From contig NZ_NFJF01000002.1 of NCBI RefSeq assembly GCF_002159735.1, positions 1 to 64,000 on the forward strand: 64,000 nt of DNA, read 5' to 3'. The translations under genes and the position numbers were made by a program. How positions within the stretch are numbered: position 1 is the stretch's first letter; each line of letters starts with the position of its first letter. The notes beneath the pieces were generated by a model. That model ran no database searches and was not told the origin of the DNA. It worked only from the letters and a program-made list of their open reading frames with translations. The stretch is from Olsenella sp. An270. Its GTDB lineage: Bacteria > Actinomycetota > Coriobacteriia > Coriobacteriales > Atopobiaceae. This document shows positions 44,381 through 53,489 of the stretch, in pieces.

Positions 44381-45835
44381 ATGTTCGACTTCTTCATGTC
44401 CGCCATCACCGCCCTGAACGACAACGTGCTGTGGGGCGTCCCCATGGTCGTGCTGATGCTCGGGACCGGCGTGTTTTTGCTCTTCGTCACCCGCGGCGTC
44501 GTGTTCACGCGCTTCAACGTGGTCATGCGCTACACCACCAAGACGCTCTTCCAGCGCCCCGACCCGTCGGAGGCGGGGGAGGGCACCATCTCGCCCTTCC
44601 AGGCGGTGTGCACCGCGCTCGCGGCGACGCTCGGCACCGGCAACATCGTGGGCGTGGCGCTTGCCGTGGCCACGGGCGGTCCGGGCTCGATCTTCTGGCT
44701 GTGGCTCTCCGCGCTGGCTGGCATGGTCATCAAGTTCTGCGAGGTCACGCTCTCGGTGGCCTACCGCACCCGCAACGAGCGCGGCGAGATCGTGGGCGGC
44801 CCCATGTACTACATCTCCCGCGGCCTAGGGCTTGGCTGGCTCGCGATGCTGTTCGCCGCCTTCGGCTTCCTCGCGTCCTTTGGCATCGGTGCGAGCGTGC
44901 AGGCCAACTCGCTTGCCGGCAGCGTGAACGCCACCTTCGGGGTGCCGCTGCCCGTCATCGGCGCTGTGGTGGCGCTGCTTGCGGGACTGGTCCTCATCGG
45001 CGGCATCACCCGCATCGCGCAAATTACCGAGAAACTCGTGCCCTTCGCGGCCATCTTCTACCTGCTCGGCGCCGCGGCGGTGCTCGTGGTCAACGCCGGC
45101 GAGATCCCCGCCGCGATCGCCCAGATCTTCCGCGACGCCTTCACCGGCACGGCCGCCACGGGCGGCTTTTTGGGCGCCACGGTCATGTATGCGTGCCGCG
45201 TGGGCATGTCGCGCGGCGTGTTCACCCACGAGGCGGGCATGGGCTCGGCGCCCATCGCGCATGCCTCGGCCGACACCGACCACCCCGCCCGCCAGGGCCT
45301 GTGGGGCACCTTCGAGGTGTTCTTCGACACCATCGTCATGTGCACGATCACGGGCCTCGTGATCATCACCTCGGGGCTGTGGCATGCCGACCCCATGATG
45401 TCCGAGGGCGCCATGAGCTCGGCGGCCTTTGGGCAGAGCATCCCCGGCGGCCAGTACATCGTGACCGTGGGCCTCATGCTCTTCGCGTTTGCCACGCTCA
45501 TCGCGTGGTACTACTACGGCGAGAAGTGCGTCGAGTACCTCTTCCGCAAGAGCCGCGCCCAGCGCGTGGCCGTGCGCGTCTACCAGGTCGCCTACGTCGC
45601 CATGGTGTTCGCGGGCTGCGTGACCAACCTCGACGTGGTGTGGGAGTTCGCCGACTGCTTCAACGGCCTCATGGCGATCCCGAACCTCATCGCGCTGATC
45701 GCGCTCTCGCCCGTGATCCGCCGGCTTGCGGCGGACTTCTTCCGCGATCCCGACCGCCGACGCCCGCGCGACACGGACTACAGCGGGATGCTGGTGTTTA
45801 GGGATGGTGAAAGCGAGCAGACGCGCGACGAATAG
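44381..45835 (+). CDS. alanine/glycine:cation symporter (AGCS family)
   Basis: A 484-residue sodium- or proton-coupled amino-acid symporter with about ten to eleven membrane segments. Hallmarks: GEGTISPFQAVCTALAATLGTGNIVGVA, GGPGSIFWLW, GGPMYYISRGLG, RGVFTHEAGMGSAPIAHA and the C-terminal LIAWYYYGEKC. The high GC and codon use match the core genome rather than the surrounding island. It is a single gene; the substrate is inferred from the family. Confidence 0.94.
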   Translation: MFDFFMSAITALNDNVLWGVPMVVLMLGTGVFLLFVTRGVVFTRFNVVMRYTTKTLFQRPDPSEAGEGTISPFQAVCTALAATLGTGNIVGVALAVATGGPGSIFWLWLSALAGMVIKFCEVTLSVAYRTRNERGEIVGGPMYYISRGLGLGWLAMLFAAFGFLASFGIGASVQANSLAGSVNATFGVPLPVIGAVVALLAGLVLIGGITRIAQITEKLVPFAAIFYLLGAAAVLVVNAGEIPAAIAQIFRDAFTGTAATGGFLGATVMYACRVGMSRGVFTHEAGMGSAPIAHASADTDHPARQGLWGTFEVFFDTIVMCTITGLVIITSGLWHADPMMSEGAMSSAAFGQSIPGGQYIVTVGLMLFAFATLIAWYYYGEKCVEYLFRKSRAQRVAVRVYQVAYVAMVFAGCVTNLDVVWEFADCFNGLMAIPNLIALIALSPVIRRLAADFFRDPDRRRPRDTDYSGMLVFRDGESEQTRDE

Positions 45836-46135
45836 CTCGCCGGTCAGTGGTTGCCGGATGTACCTTTGGATGTACGAAATACAAGAGGGCGGCCGTCGGG
45901 AGCCTTTCCCGGTGACCGTCTTTCACATTCGCTATGCATATGATGCCATGCGCGGGCAGGCGGTAACCGCAGCCGCCCTGGACGCACGCCGGCCGACGCA
46001 GCAGCGGTGACGTCTATGGGAAAAGAGCTCCCGCAACCCGTACGCCTCTCACCAATCGACGGCGCGCCGCACGTCGCATGCGATGCGGCGGGTAGACTTG
46101 CGTCAAGCCACCCTGATCCGAAGGAAGCGATTGCC
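45836..46135. other. intergenic region before lipoprotein gene
   Basis: About 300 bp without a convincing gene. A 50-codon frame from 45857 lacks a ribosome-binding site. A -10-like TAGACT at 46093-46098 lies about 40 bp before the lipoprotein start and is its likely promoter. Confidence 0.4.
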
Positions 46136-46738
46136 ATGACCAAGCGTCACATCGTAGCGCCCATCCTCGCCGGCGTCCTCGCATGTGTGCTCACGGCGTG
46201 CTCGGTCGCGCCCAAGGCTCCCGAGAGCGAGCCGACGCAGACCGCCGTGACCGCTACTGCCGTAGGGAACACCGAGGCGCCAGAGCCAGAGGAACCGCCC
46301 CAGCCGACCTACATGCGCGTGCCCAACGTCACCGCCGACACCGTGCAGGAGGCCGTGACAGCTCTCGAGGACGAGGGCTTCAGCGTCGTCACTGTGAGTG
46401 ACTGGAGCAGTTATTACACGGACGGTCACGTCGCCGCGCAGCGCCCGTCGGGCTACGCCCCGGAGGGCGCCTGCGTCACGCTCACGGTCTCGCTCGGCGC
46501 CAATCCCTACACGGTCGACAACGGCCCCCAGACGCGCAACATCCCCGGCGTGCGCGGCTATCCCGTCGAAGAGGCGCTCGAGGACCTCGAGGAGCACGAC
46601 TTCGAAGTGACCAGCATCGACGGCCCCGAGGACGGCGTCGCGACCTACTACGAGGTCACCGGCACAGGACCGTTCTCGGCGATACTGCACACGTGTCCCG
46701 CATCCGGTGGCACCTACGACGTGTCTGCGTCAAGCTAG
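46136..46738 (+). CDS. PASTA-domain lipoprotein
   Basis: A 200-residue secreted lipoprotein: signal peptide with lipobox LTAC (Cys22), a Pro/Glu-rich linker (about 30-58), then one clear PASTA domain (MRVPNVTADTVQEAVTALED..., about 59-125) and a second, weaker repeat beginning NIPGVRGYPVEEALEDLEE (about 138). PASTA domains bind muropeptides or beta-lactam-like ligands. The ATG at 46136 is behind AAGGA. Confidence 0.82.
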   Translation: MTKRHIVAPILAGVLACVLTACSVAPKAPESEPTQTAVTATAVGNTEAPEPEEPPQPTYMRVPNVTADTVQEAVTALEDEGFSVVTVSDWSSYYTDGHVAAQRPSGYAPEGACVTLTVSLGANPYTVDNGPQTRNIPGVRGYPVEEALEDLEEHDFEVTSIDGPEDGVATYYEVTGTGPFSAILHTCPASGGTYDVSASS

Positions 46739-46812
46739 ATGCAAAGCGAGTAGCACAAAAAAGCGCCCGGCCTCTTATGAGGTCAGCTGATATTCTATTC
46801 GGCTTCATTCAC

Positions 46813-47277
46813 CTATGTGAGGAACTCGCCTGTGTCGAGGTCGACGAAGTCTGCGAGACAGATCTTCGCGTGGAAGTCATCGCCATATTCGCCGGCTCTC
46901 GTCTGCTCGTCGAACTTGAACGAGACGTTATAGAGTCGTCCGGCCTTGGTGCGTCTCACGAGGTTATGTCCCAGCAGAAACTCAATCGCACGGTGGTGCG
47001 CTTTGGCATCGTCGCCGTTCAGATAGAAACAGCAGACACCCGTGCCACTGCGCGACAGCGCCATGTGAGCAGCCGTGCTGCGCTTCGCCTCGATGACCGC
47101 ACCCGTGATGACAGCCTCGCGAACCAGTTTTTCAGCGTGCTCGAGATCGGCGGTCATATACATCCACTTGCCGCAGCGCTTCAGATTGAGCTCGTTCACA
47201 CGCTCGGTGTCGATGTAATAGACCCAATTCTGATTCTCGTCGCGGATGACGCCATCGGCTATGACTTCGATGTTCAT
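46813..47277 (-). CDS. conserved hypothetical protein (154 aa)
   Basis: A soluble alpha/beta protein without signal peptide. It opens with VIRDENQNWVYYIDTERVNEL and has CGKWMYM, VITGAVIEAKRST, GVCCFYLNGDDAKAHHRAIEFLLG and a C-terminal ADFVDLDTGEFLT. GKWM and a later lysine/arginine stretch faintly recall DUF1917 (phosphothreonine-lyase-like) proteins but the match is too weak to name. It stands alone, converging with the PASTA lipoprotein. Confidence 0.65.
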   Translation of the reverse strand: MNIEVIADGVIRDENQNWVYYIDTERVNELNLKRCGKWMYMTADLEHAEKLVREAVITGAVIEAKRSTAAHMALSRSGTGVCCFYLNGDDAKAHHRAIEFLLGHNLVRRTKAGRLYNVSFKFDEQTRAGEYGDDFHAKICLADFVDLDTGEFLT

Positions 47278-47427
47278 GCCACGTTCCTCATCTAGTCGTC
47301 TCCCAGCGTCGCTTCGATTCGCCTCGTGTCTGATTATATGAGTTCGCGCCCCACGTCGTTCATAGCCCGCTACTGCACGCGTTCTGCGACAATGGGGCTA
47401 CAATCCCCCTCGCGCGGGAGGTTCCCC

Positions 47428-48828
47428 ATGACGTATGCCACCGCCCCGATTTTGCGCCGCAAGCTCGCCCCGCTCGTTCTTCTCGCCATAGTGACCGTTC
47501 TTGCCCTCGGGAGTTGCGGCAACCTGGGGGAGTTCGACGAGGAGGATGTTGCCAGGCAGGCGGAGCGGTATTACGCCGAGAAGTACGGTGACGACGCCCT
47601 CGTGGTCGACGTCTGGGAGGACCGGTCGTACGTCCTGTTTGGCTACCAGTCGTCCGGCCAGGCGTTCTGCACCATGAGCGACGGTCAGACGGTGCTCGTG
47701 GACTTTGAGGACGGCGTCGTTGGCGACAACCGGCAGCAGGACGAGATCACGGCGGCCTACGAGCAGCGCTTCCGCGAGGAGCTCGAGGGTTGCTGCGAGC
47801 GCCTGGGGGACGCGGGCTGCGACGTTGCATCCGTGACTGTGAACGGCGTCCCGCTTGAGGAGGACGGCTTCTTTGAGGGGTGCATCTCGACGTACTACTG
47901 GCCGGAGGATCAAGCTGGCGAGAAGAACGGCGAGGTCGAGACGACCGTGGAGCAGAGCGCCTCGTTCTTCTACGCGCGCTACACGGGCGACGACAGCTTT
48001 TTCGAGCAGGAGGCCTTGCGCGTCAGCCTGGGTGTGCCGTACGTTGAGATTGAGCTCTCCGGTGCGGACGCGGACTACGCGGACGGCTTCCCGACAGACG
48101 TTCCCGAGACGCCCGCGTGGGTGGCGCCCATCGAGGGGGCGTGCCGCGCGCTGCTTCCTCTGACGGACGGGGACGCGGAGACGCGGGTGGTCGTCTACCA
48201 GGCCGGGTGTCGCGATGGGGTGCCCGAAGACACCGACGCCGCCGTTCTCAGCGACGCGGAGAACGGCAAGCTCGGCGAGCTCAGTCCCTTTGACGATAGT
48301 GATACGGGTGCCGATGACATTGGCAGCTGGCTCATCGTGGAGTGGTTCCCCGTGGGCAAGGGCGTTTACGTCACCTCCGACGAGTGCGGCGTGCGTCTGC
48401 GCACGGGTGATGTGGAGCTGGAGACCGTGGAGAGTCCCGTCTCGCTGGAGGAACTCCAGGAGAGTGGGAGCCTCGAGCGCTTTGACGAGCGCGAGTTCGC
48501 ACCGGGGGCCTTTGAGGCCTATAGCCTAGCGGTGGCCCCAGACCTCTTTGCGCGTCTGCCGGAAAGCGTGCGGGACAAAGGTTGGTTTAACATCAGGTTG
48601 GCGTATGACAACCAGGACCCGCAGACGGGCCTTGCGGAGCTGGGCGTCACGCCGGGCGGCCTTGCGCCCACGCTCTATCGGGTCGAGAAGAACCCCGCCG
48701 CCGAGGACGTCGACAGCGCTCCTCCCTACGAGGTGATTGCGATGCGGACGGAGACGCTGGCAAACGGCTACCAGTACAGCGAGCCAGAGCTGTTTGCTGA
48801 TGTGCCCCTGCTCCTTGTGCGGATGTAG
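47428..48828 (+). CDS. lipoprotein of unknown function (466 aa)
   Basis: The N-terminus has two arginines, a hydrophobic core and the lipobox LGSC (Cys30), so it is anchored outside the membrane. The mature part is acidic, with no recognised domain; residues about 35-110 (EEDVARQAERYYAEKYGDD...) resemble a small alpha/beta pre-domain. The ATG at 47428 follows GGGAGG. Two full copies of the dispersed motif occur inside it (about 47475 and 47917). It may be a surface component of the core genome. Confidence 0.72.
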   Translation: MTYATAPILRRKLAPLVLLAIVTVLALGSCGNLGEFDEEDVARQAERYYAEKYGDDALVVDVWEDRSYVLFGYQSSGQAFCTMSDGQTVLVDFEDGVVGDNRQQDEITAAYEQRFREELEGCCERLGDAGCDVASVTVNGVPLEEDGFFEGCISTYYWPEDQAGEKNGEVETTVEQSASFFYARYTGDDSFFEQEALRVSLGVPYVEIELSGADADYADGFPTDVPETPAWVAPIEGACRALLPLTDGDAETRVVVYQAGCRDGVPEDTDAAVLSDAENGKLGELSPFDDSDTGADDIGSWLIVEWFPVGKGVYVTSDECGVRLRTGDVELETVESPVSLEELQESGSLERFDEREFAPGAFEAYSLAVAPDLFARLPESVRDKGWFNIRLAYDNQDPQTGLAELGVTPGGLAPTLYRVEKNPAAEDVDSAPPYEVIAMRTETLANGYQYSEPELFADVPLLLVRM

Positions 48829-48967
48829 GGGGTGTATCTGGGCGAGGCGCTCTCCGCTGGCAACCATACTGGCCGGACTCACGGATGACTAAACATATGG
48901 GATTCGGACGCAATATCCTTGGGTATACAATGTACGACAAAGTAGGAGGTTGTAGTAAGGAGTATCC

Positions 48968-49288
48968 ATGGCCACCGCAGCTGCGACCGAGTCCATCTCT
49001 GCAAAGCTTCGCAAGGACGAGAAGGACCGCTTCTCCATGATCTGTGATGAGATTGGCACCTCTCCGAGCAACGCAATCCGTATGTTCGTGTCTGCGTTCA
49101 ACCGTCGCGGGGGCTTCCCGTTTGATCCGTCCAATCCCTACGGGTTTAGCCAAGAGACTCTTGCTGCGATGGATGATGCTGTGACGGGCAGGAACCTCTC
49201 AGGCTCCTATCACACCGTCAAGGAGGCAGTTGCTTTGCTCGATGAGGAAGGGGTTTGTGTTCGCAGCGAAGTGAATGGGAAATCATAA
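48968..49288 (+). CDS. RelB/DinJ-family antitoxin without a toxin gene
   Basis: A 106-residue ribbon-helix-helix antitoxin: SISAKLRKDEKDRFSMICDEIGTSPSNAIRMFVSAFNRRGGFPFD is the RelB/DinJ pattern. The start is ATG at 48968 behind AAGGAG, with a TATACAAT -10 region at about 48927. No RelE/YafQ-type toxin follows; the next gene, 63 bp on, encodes a HEPN protein. It is either a solitary antitoxin or part of an unusual pair. Confidence 0.85.
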   Translation: MATAAATESISAKLRKDEKDRFSMICDEIGTSPSNAIRMFVSAFNRRGGFPFDPSNPYGFSQETLAAMDDAVTGRNLSGSYHTVKEAVALLDEEGVCVRSEVNGKS

Positions 49289-49351
49289 CGGGACGCTGAG
49301 GATGTAACTGCTGTTCGCCGAGGAGTGAAGACGATTTAGGCGGAGTGACTC

Positions 49352-50770
49352 ATGGAATCCGAAACATACACCGGAGAGTTGAGTTATCGGGACATTGTGT
49401 TCCGGTTTGTATACAAGCAAGGCGAGCTGAGGCTCTATCCGGATGAGAGAGACAAAGAAGTAATTCAGCACGAATGGCTGATGAAGGCAGTGCGTCCTGG
49501 AGTTTATGTTAATGGTGATCCACTGCTCATGGAGGAATCATTTCTTGAAGGTCGATGTCATGAGCTTCAGGGAGGCATCGTATTCTTAACTCAGATTGGG
49601 TCTTACATCAATAGTGTCGATTGCACTCTCATTGTCACGGTTATATCTATAATAAAAAGGGCCACGAGGTGCGCAACGGCAAGTCGCCTGTCATTATTCG
49701 GTACTTGTATCGACTACGTCTTTCCTGTCAATCGTGCATGGAAGAGTGATTTTAACTGGGATGAAGCGCAGAATAACGGGGTCGTTTCTATAACTACGTC
49801 TGACTTCGATTCAACAACATCTAAACGGTTCAAGGTTGAAGTTGGCGGAAAAGAAGTCTGCGTCTACTTTTCTGTTGGCTGGACGATAAGCCACAATATC
49901 GAGAATCCACCCATAACGCTCTCCTCGAGTCTCTCGTTCGAGTTCGAAGAGACGTCTGACTATTCGTTTCTTCTCGAGTTGTGGTACCAAGCGAAGCGTT
50001 TCCTCGGCTTTATGACTAACCAAAGTGACGTCGGGCTCTTGAGCGGTCGACTCGGCCATCGTGTGGAAAACGGAAAGTATCGAAGTTTTGCCGAGATGAA
50101 GCTTACGGAACAGATGCCTGATTTTGATGTGACCCACCTATCCAAAGGACGTTATTTGACGTTGGATAAACTTGAGGGAAATGAAGAGAAACTATTCCAA
50201 GATGTTAGTTCAAATTCTATCTACCTCAGGCACCTTCCTCGCGCTAATAAAGATAAGCATGTAATAGATGCTTCTAGGTTTGTTTTAGTTACTGCAGCAT
50301 TTGAATGGGAGTTTCAGCGTCTCTATCCGGACGGAGTGCCAAAGAAGGACGTTCGTCTGGAGGGCGAGAAACAAGCGTTAGAAATAATAGATAGAGAAAT
50401 CGAGTCAAGTACGGGAGAAACCAAGCAAGCGCTGAAGAGGGCAAAACTCAGCATCGGTTTCACCAATCTTCAGTCGAAGGTGATTCATGCGGCCAAGCAG
50501 TTTAGCCCGGTGATAGAAGTGTTTGGAAAAAGGCTCTACGATCTGAACGGAGAAGAATTCAAATACTCCAAAATTGGCGAACGCCTTGCCGGGCAGAGGA
50601 ACAATTTTGCTCACGGGAATATCGACAAGGATTTTGAGGGAGTTGCAATTCTCGACCTGGTTTATCTTGGTTATCTGGTTCTTGCTATGCAGCTGAGATA
50701 TCTTGGCATTTCCGACAAAGGAATTCAGAAGGCAATCAATGACCAGTTTGGTCTTCATGTTGCAGTTTAG
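49352..50770 (+). CDS. ApeA-like HEPN-domain protein, putative phage defence
   Basis: A 472-residue protein with a beta-rich N-terminal half (about 1-210) and a helical C-terminal HEPN domain carrying the R-x4-H ribonuclease motif, RNNFAHGN (about residue 418). This architecture fits the ApeA class of HEPN anti-phage proteins. The composition is markedly AT-richer than the surrounding core genes, with rare-looking codons, arguing for transfer. The ATG at 49352 is behind GGAG. The RNase activity and the ApeA assignment are inferences from motif and layout. Confidence 0.68.
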   Translation: MESETYTGELSYRDIVFRFVYKQGELRLYPDERDKEVIQHEWLMKAVRPGVYVNGDPLLMEESFLEGRCHELQGGIVFLTQIGSYINSVDCTLIVTVISIIKRATRCATASRLSLFGTCIDYVFPVNRAWKSDFNWDEAQNNGVVSITTSDFDSTTSKRFKVEVGGKEVCVYFSVGWTISHNIENPPITLSSSLSFEFEETSDYSFLLELWYQAKRFLGFMTNQSDVGLLSGRLGHRVENGKYRSFAEMKLTEQMPDFDVTHLSKGRYLTLDKLEGNEEKLFQDVSSNSIYLRHLPRANKDKHVIDASRFVLVTAAFEWEFQRLYPDGVPKKDVRLEGEKQALEIIDREIESSTGETKQALKRAKLSIGFTNLQSKVIHAAKQFSPVIEVFGKRLYDLNGEEFKYSKIGERLAGQRNNFAHGNIDKDFEGVAILDLVYLGYLVLAMQLRYLGISDKGIQKAINDQFGLHVAV

Positions 50771-51000
50771 TGCGTAACAAGAGCCAGACTCTCTACTGTG
50801 CTGGACAAATGAGAGATATAAAATAACAATAAAGACAGCTAGATCGTAAGCTGGACAAGGAACAGCGCTTCAGTAGAACCATTGACGTTGGCAAGTGTGA
50901 ACAGCTGAGTAACCGCTTCCGGAATTGGGGAAGTCGAGGGAGCAAATCCATTTTCTGTAGCTTAATACTCGTTCCAGTAGATGCTGAAATGTGAATTCAC
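50771..51000. other. AT-rich spacer between convergent genes
   Basis: About 230 bp of low-GC sequence between the HEPN gene and the end of the DUF262/DUF1524 gene. I see no gene, tRNA or strong hairpin in it. Confidence 0.4.
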
Positions 51001-53145
51001 TCATCGGGGTGAATCAATACTCGTCGAACGATGAGGCATCCAGCATTGATTGCAAAGGTCGAGAAGCGCAGGGATTTGCCCGGCGTCCGTTATGTCCACC
51101 CTCGTGGGCATGCCGGGGCCGAAGGTCTTGTCGGCGCACATCCCCTCTGGGTCAGCCAGCTCGTCGACGGGGCGCGCGAGCCCGATGCCCAGCCAGCCGC
51201 CGTTGGTCGACCGTCCCTCGATCACCATGTGGAGGTTCCCGCCCGACCTGAAGCCGACGTAGTACTTCTTCACGTACATCTCCCAGTCGGGGTGTGCCTC
51301 CAGTACCGCCTCGCGCACCTCCTCGAAGAGGCGCTCGCACACGCCGCCCTTGGCGAGCAGCGGATGGTCGGCGGCGAGTGTCCACTCGCTGCCCTTCGGC
51401 TTCTTGAGGCTCGGGCGGTACCTCTCGACGACCTCGGGCGCGACGGAGGGGTACGGCCATATCTTCACCGCGTCGGCCGACAGGAGCCTCGCGCGCTCCT
51501 CGATCGCCTTCCTGTCCCATGCATCGCGGGAGGCCACGAACTTGTTCAGGAACAGGCTGCTCGACCTGAACCCGTGGTCGGGAAGGTTGAGCTTGGTCTC
51601 GAACGGGGAGTTCGAGTACTCCTGGTTGTATCCCGTGAGCGTGAGGTTGCCGAGCGTGTCGCAGAGCTCGGCGTGGTCCTGGTCCCAGTCCGGCCCCAGC
51701 ATCGCCTTCCACTCCGCGGAGCCGTCGATGCTCTGGGGCATGATGTGCTCGATCTGGAGCGCAGCCGGCAGGGGCTCCTTGGGGTTGTGGAAGCGCTCGA
51801 TCTGCTCGAGGCAGTACCTCCCCTTGGAGAACCTGCTGTAGAGGTTCCGCGTCCTCAGCGCCTCGACGAAGTCCCCATCGGTCGGGAAGTACGCCGTCAT
51901 CCTGGCGTCGTGGGCGAGCAGCATGGCGAGGACGTATTCCCTCGGGCTCTCGACCTGCTCGAGGTCGCGGTACATGCCGGCGAAGTAGTTGTTGAGGCCG
52001 GTCGTGTACCTGTCGACGACGGCGCGGCGGAACAGGAACGACTCGAGGTAGCCGCAGAGGTCGAGGAAGTCCTTCTTGACCAGGCGATGCGCGTCGTACA
52101 GGGCGTAGAGCGAGAGCATGAGGGGGCGGACGGGCTTGACCCCGAGGGCATCGAGCCGCTCGAAAGCGCCGGCCAGGTCCGGGTCCTCCTCGGTATGGAG
52201 GAACATCTTCGCGTAGCGCTCGGCGTAGGACCTGAGGTCGATAAGGAGCCCCTCCGGGTCCGCCTCAAGCCCCTCGTCCTGGCAGTACCACTTGAACTCG
52301 TCGTATGCCTCGTCCTCCTTGGGGCGGCGGTTCGGGATCTTGAGCCAGAGCCAGTACCACACGAACGCGTTGAACTCGTTCTCATTCTCCCGCCCGAAGA
52401 GCCCCTCGATGGGGCGCCAGTAGCTCTCGTAGAGCAGGGTCTGCCTGTCCGCAGGGAGGCGCATGAGGATGTAGTTGCGGATGAGGTCGATCGGGGACAG
52501 GGGCCTGCCCTTCGAGTTCATGGACTCGAAGATGAGCTGTGCGTTGTCCCGCTCCGCGCTGAGCTCGGTGTCGATGATGAGCAGGCTGCTCACGCCGGAC
52601 CAGAAGGCGGCCGCGTTGAAGCTCTTCGCCCGCACCTTATTGCAGAAGAACTGGTAGCACTCTACGATCCTGCGCGCTGGGTTGGCCGGCAGCGGGGACT
52701 TGCTGACAATCGAGAAGAGCGTGGCCCTGTCGTCCTGCGAGAGCACGAGTCTGTAGCGGGAGTCCCCCATGTAGTCGTCGTCGTTGTACAGGTAGCGCTT
52801 CCGCAGCGCCGACACCTTGACGTCCGTGAGGAACGCACCGCGGCCCTCGTCCTCCTCGAGCCACCCGAAGAAGGCGGCGAGCATGAGGGAGAGCGTGGTC
52901 ATGCGCTGCTGGCCGTCGATGAGGAGCTTCCGCTTGAGCGAGGTCGCGGTCGAGTCCTCCTGGGGGGTGTAGAGGAACGAGCCTATGAAGTGCTCCGCCC
53001 CGTTTCTGCCGGCACGCATGACGTCGCCCCAAAGCTCTCGTGCCTCGCGCTCCTCCCACGAGTAGACGCGCTGGTAGACGGGGATGATGAACTGAGTGAG
53101 GTTCGATCCGAGGAGATCGAGGAAGCGGGCCTCCACTGCCTTCAT
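51001..53145 (-). CDS. DUF262/DUF1524 (GmrSD-like) restriction protein
   Basis: A 714-residue protein. The N-terminal DUF262 domain has the ParB-like IIPVYQRVYSW and the nucleotide-site motif LLIDGQQRMTTL (about residue 77); the DUF1524 HNH-type nuclease motif is LQIEHIMPQS (about 465); the C-terminus (about 610-700) resembles a DUF5655/DUF4268-type module. This is the GmrSD type IV restriction architecture, which cuts modified DNA. The ATG at 53145 follows AAAGG. It is the third gene of an operon with a type IIG enzyme. Confidence 0.86.
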   Translation of the reverse strand: MKAVEARFLDLLGSNLTQFIIPVYQRVYSWEEREARELWGDVMRAGRNGAEHFIGSFLYTPQEDSTATSLKRKLLIDGQQRMTTLSLMLAAFFGWLEEDEGRGAFLTDVKVSALRKRYLYNDDDYMGDSRYRLVLSQDDRATLFSIVSKSPLPANPARRIVECYQFFCNKVRAKSFNAAAFWSGVSSLLIIDTELSAERDNAQLIFESMNSKGRPLSPIDLIRNYILMRLPADRQTLLYESYWRPIEGLFGRENENEFNAFVWYWLWLKIPNRRPKEDEAYDEFKWYCQDEGLEADPEGLLIDLRSYAERYAKMFLHTEEDPDLAGAFERLDALGVKPVRPLMLSLYALYDAHRLVKKDFLDLCGYLESFLFRRAVVDRYTTGLNNYFAGMYRDLEQVESPREYVLAMLLAHDARMTAYFPTDGDFVEALRTRNLYSRFSKGRYCLEQIERFHNPKEPLPAALQIEHIMPQSIDGSAEWKAMLGPDWDQDHAELCDTLGNLTLTGYNQEYSNSPFETKLNLPDHGFRSSSLFLNKFVASRDAWDRKAIEERARLLSADAVKIWPYPSVAPEVVERYRPSLKKPKGSEWTLAADHPLLAKGGVCERLFEEVREAVLEAHPDWEMYVKKYYVGFRSGGNLHMVIEGRSTNGGWLGIGLARPVDELADPEGMCADKTFGPGMPTRVDITDAGQIPALLDLCNQCWMPHRSTSIDSPR

Positions 53146-53147
53146 TT

Positions 53148-53489
53148 TCAGCGACCTTTCTTGGGGTCGAGCTCGCGCAGCCGCCTGAGGCAGCGGGACA
53201 CGAGCCCGTTCGGGATGAACTCGTTCTCGAGGATGCCGTTGCTGAAGTGGTCGGCGCGGTACGCCGCCGTGAGCAGAGCGACAGCGAGCTCGGCTGGGGC
53301 GTCCGTGAGGTTGGCCCCGCTCATGCTCCCCGCAGACCACTCGAGGCCGAATCGCTCAAGGGTGTCCGTGTAGTGGTGGTCAGCGACCCTCTCGAGGTCG
53401 CCTAGGAACTCGGAGATGACGCGACCGGGCTCCTCCGTGCTCTCCCAGTCGTCGAACGCGTCGATGTAACGCGTGATGCTTTCGTACAT
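53148..53489 (-). CDS. DUF6508-like small protein
   Basis: A 113-residue helical protein beginning MYESITRYIDAFDDWES, with LERVADHHYTDTLERFGL and a conserved central stretch of small residues (AELAVALLTAAYRADHF). It fits the DUF6508 family, whose members occur near restriction genes. It occupies the exact gap between the two nuclease genes (no gap to the upstream gene, 2 bp to the downstream one), suggesting a required stoichiometric partner or regulator. Function unknown. Confidence 0.7.
   Translation of the reverse strand: MYESITRYIDAFDDWESTEEPGRVISEFLGDLERVADHHYTDTLERFGLEWSAGSMSGANLTDAPAELAVALLTAAYRADHFSNGILENEFIPNGLVSRCLRRLRELDPKKGR

Noticed and set aside
45857-46009. 50-codon ORF downstream of the AGCS symporter
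   Set aside because: No ribosome-binding site and a basic, low-complexity C-terminus; it overlaps the probable promoter region of the lipoprotein gene.
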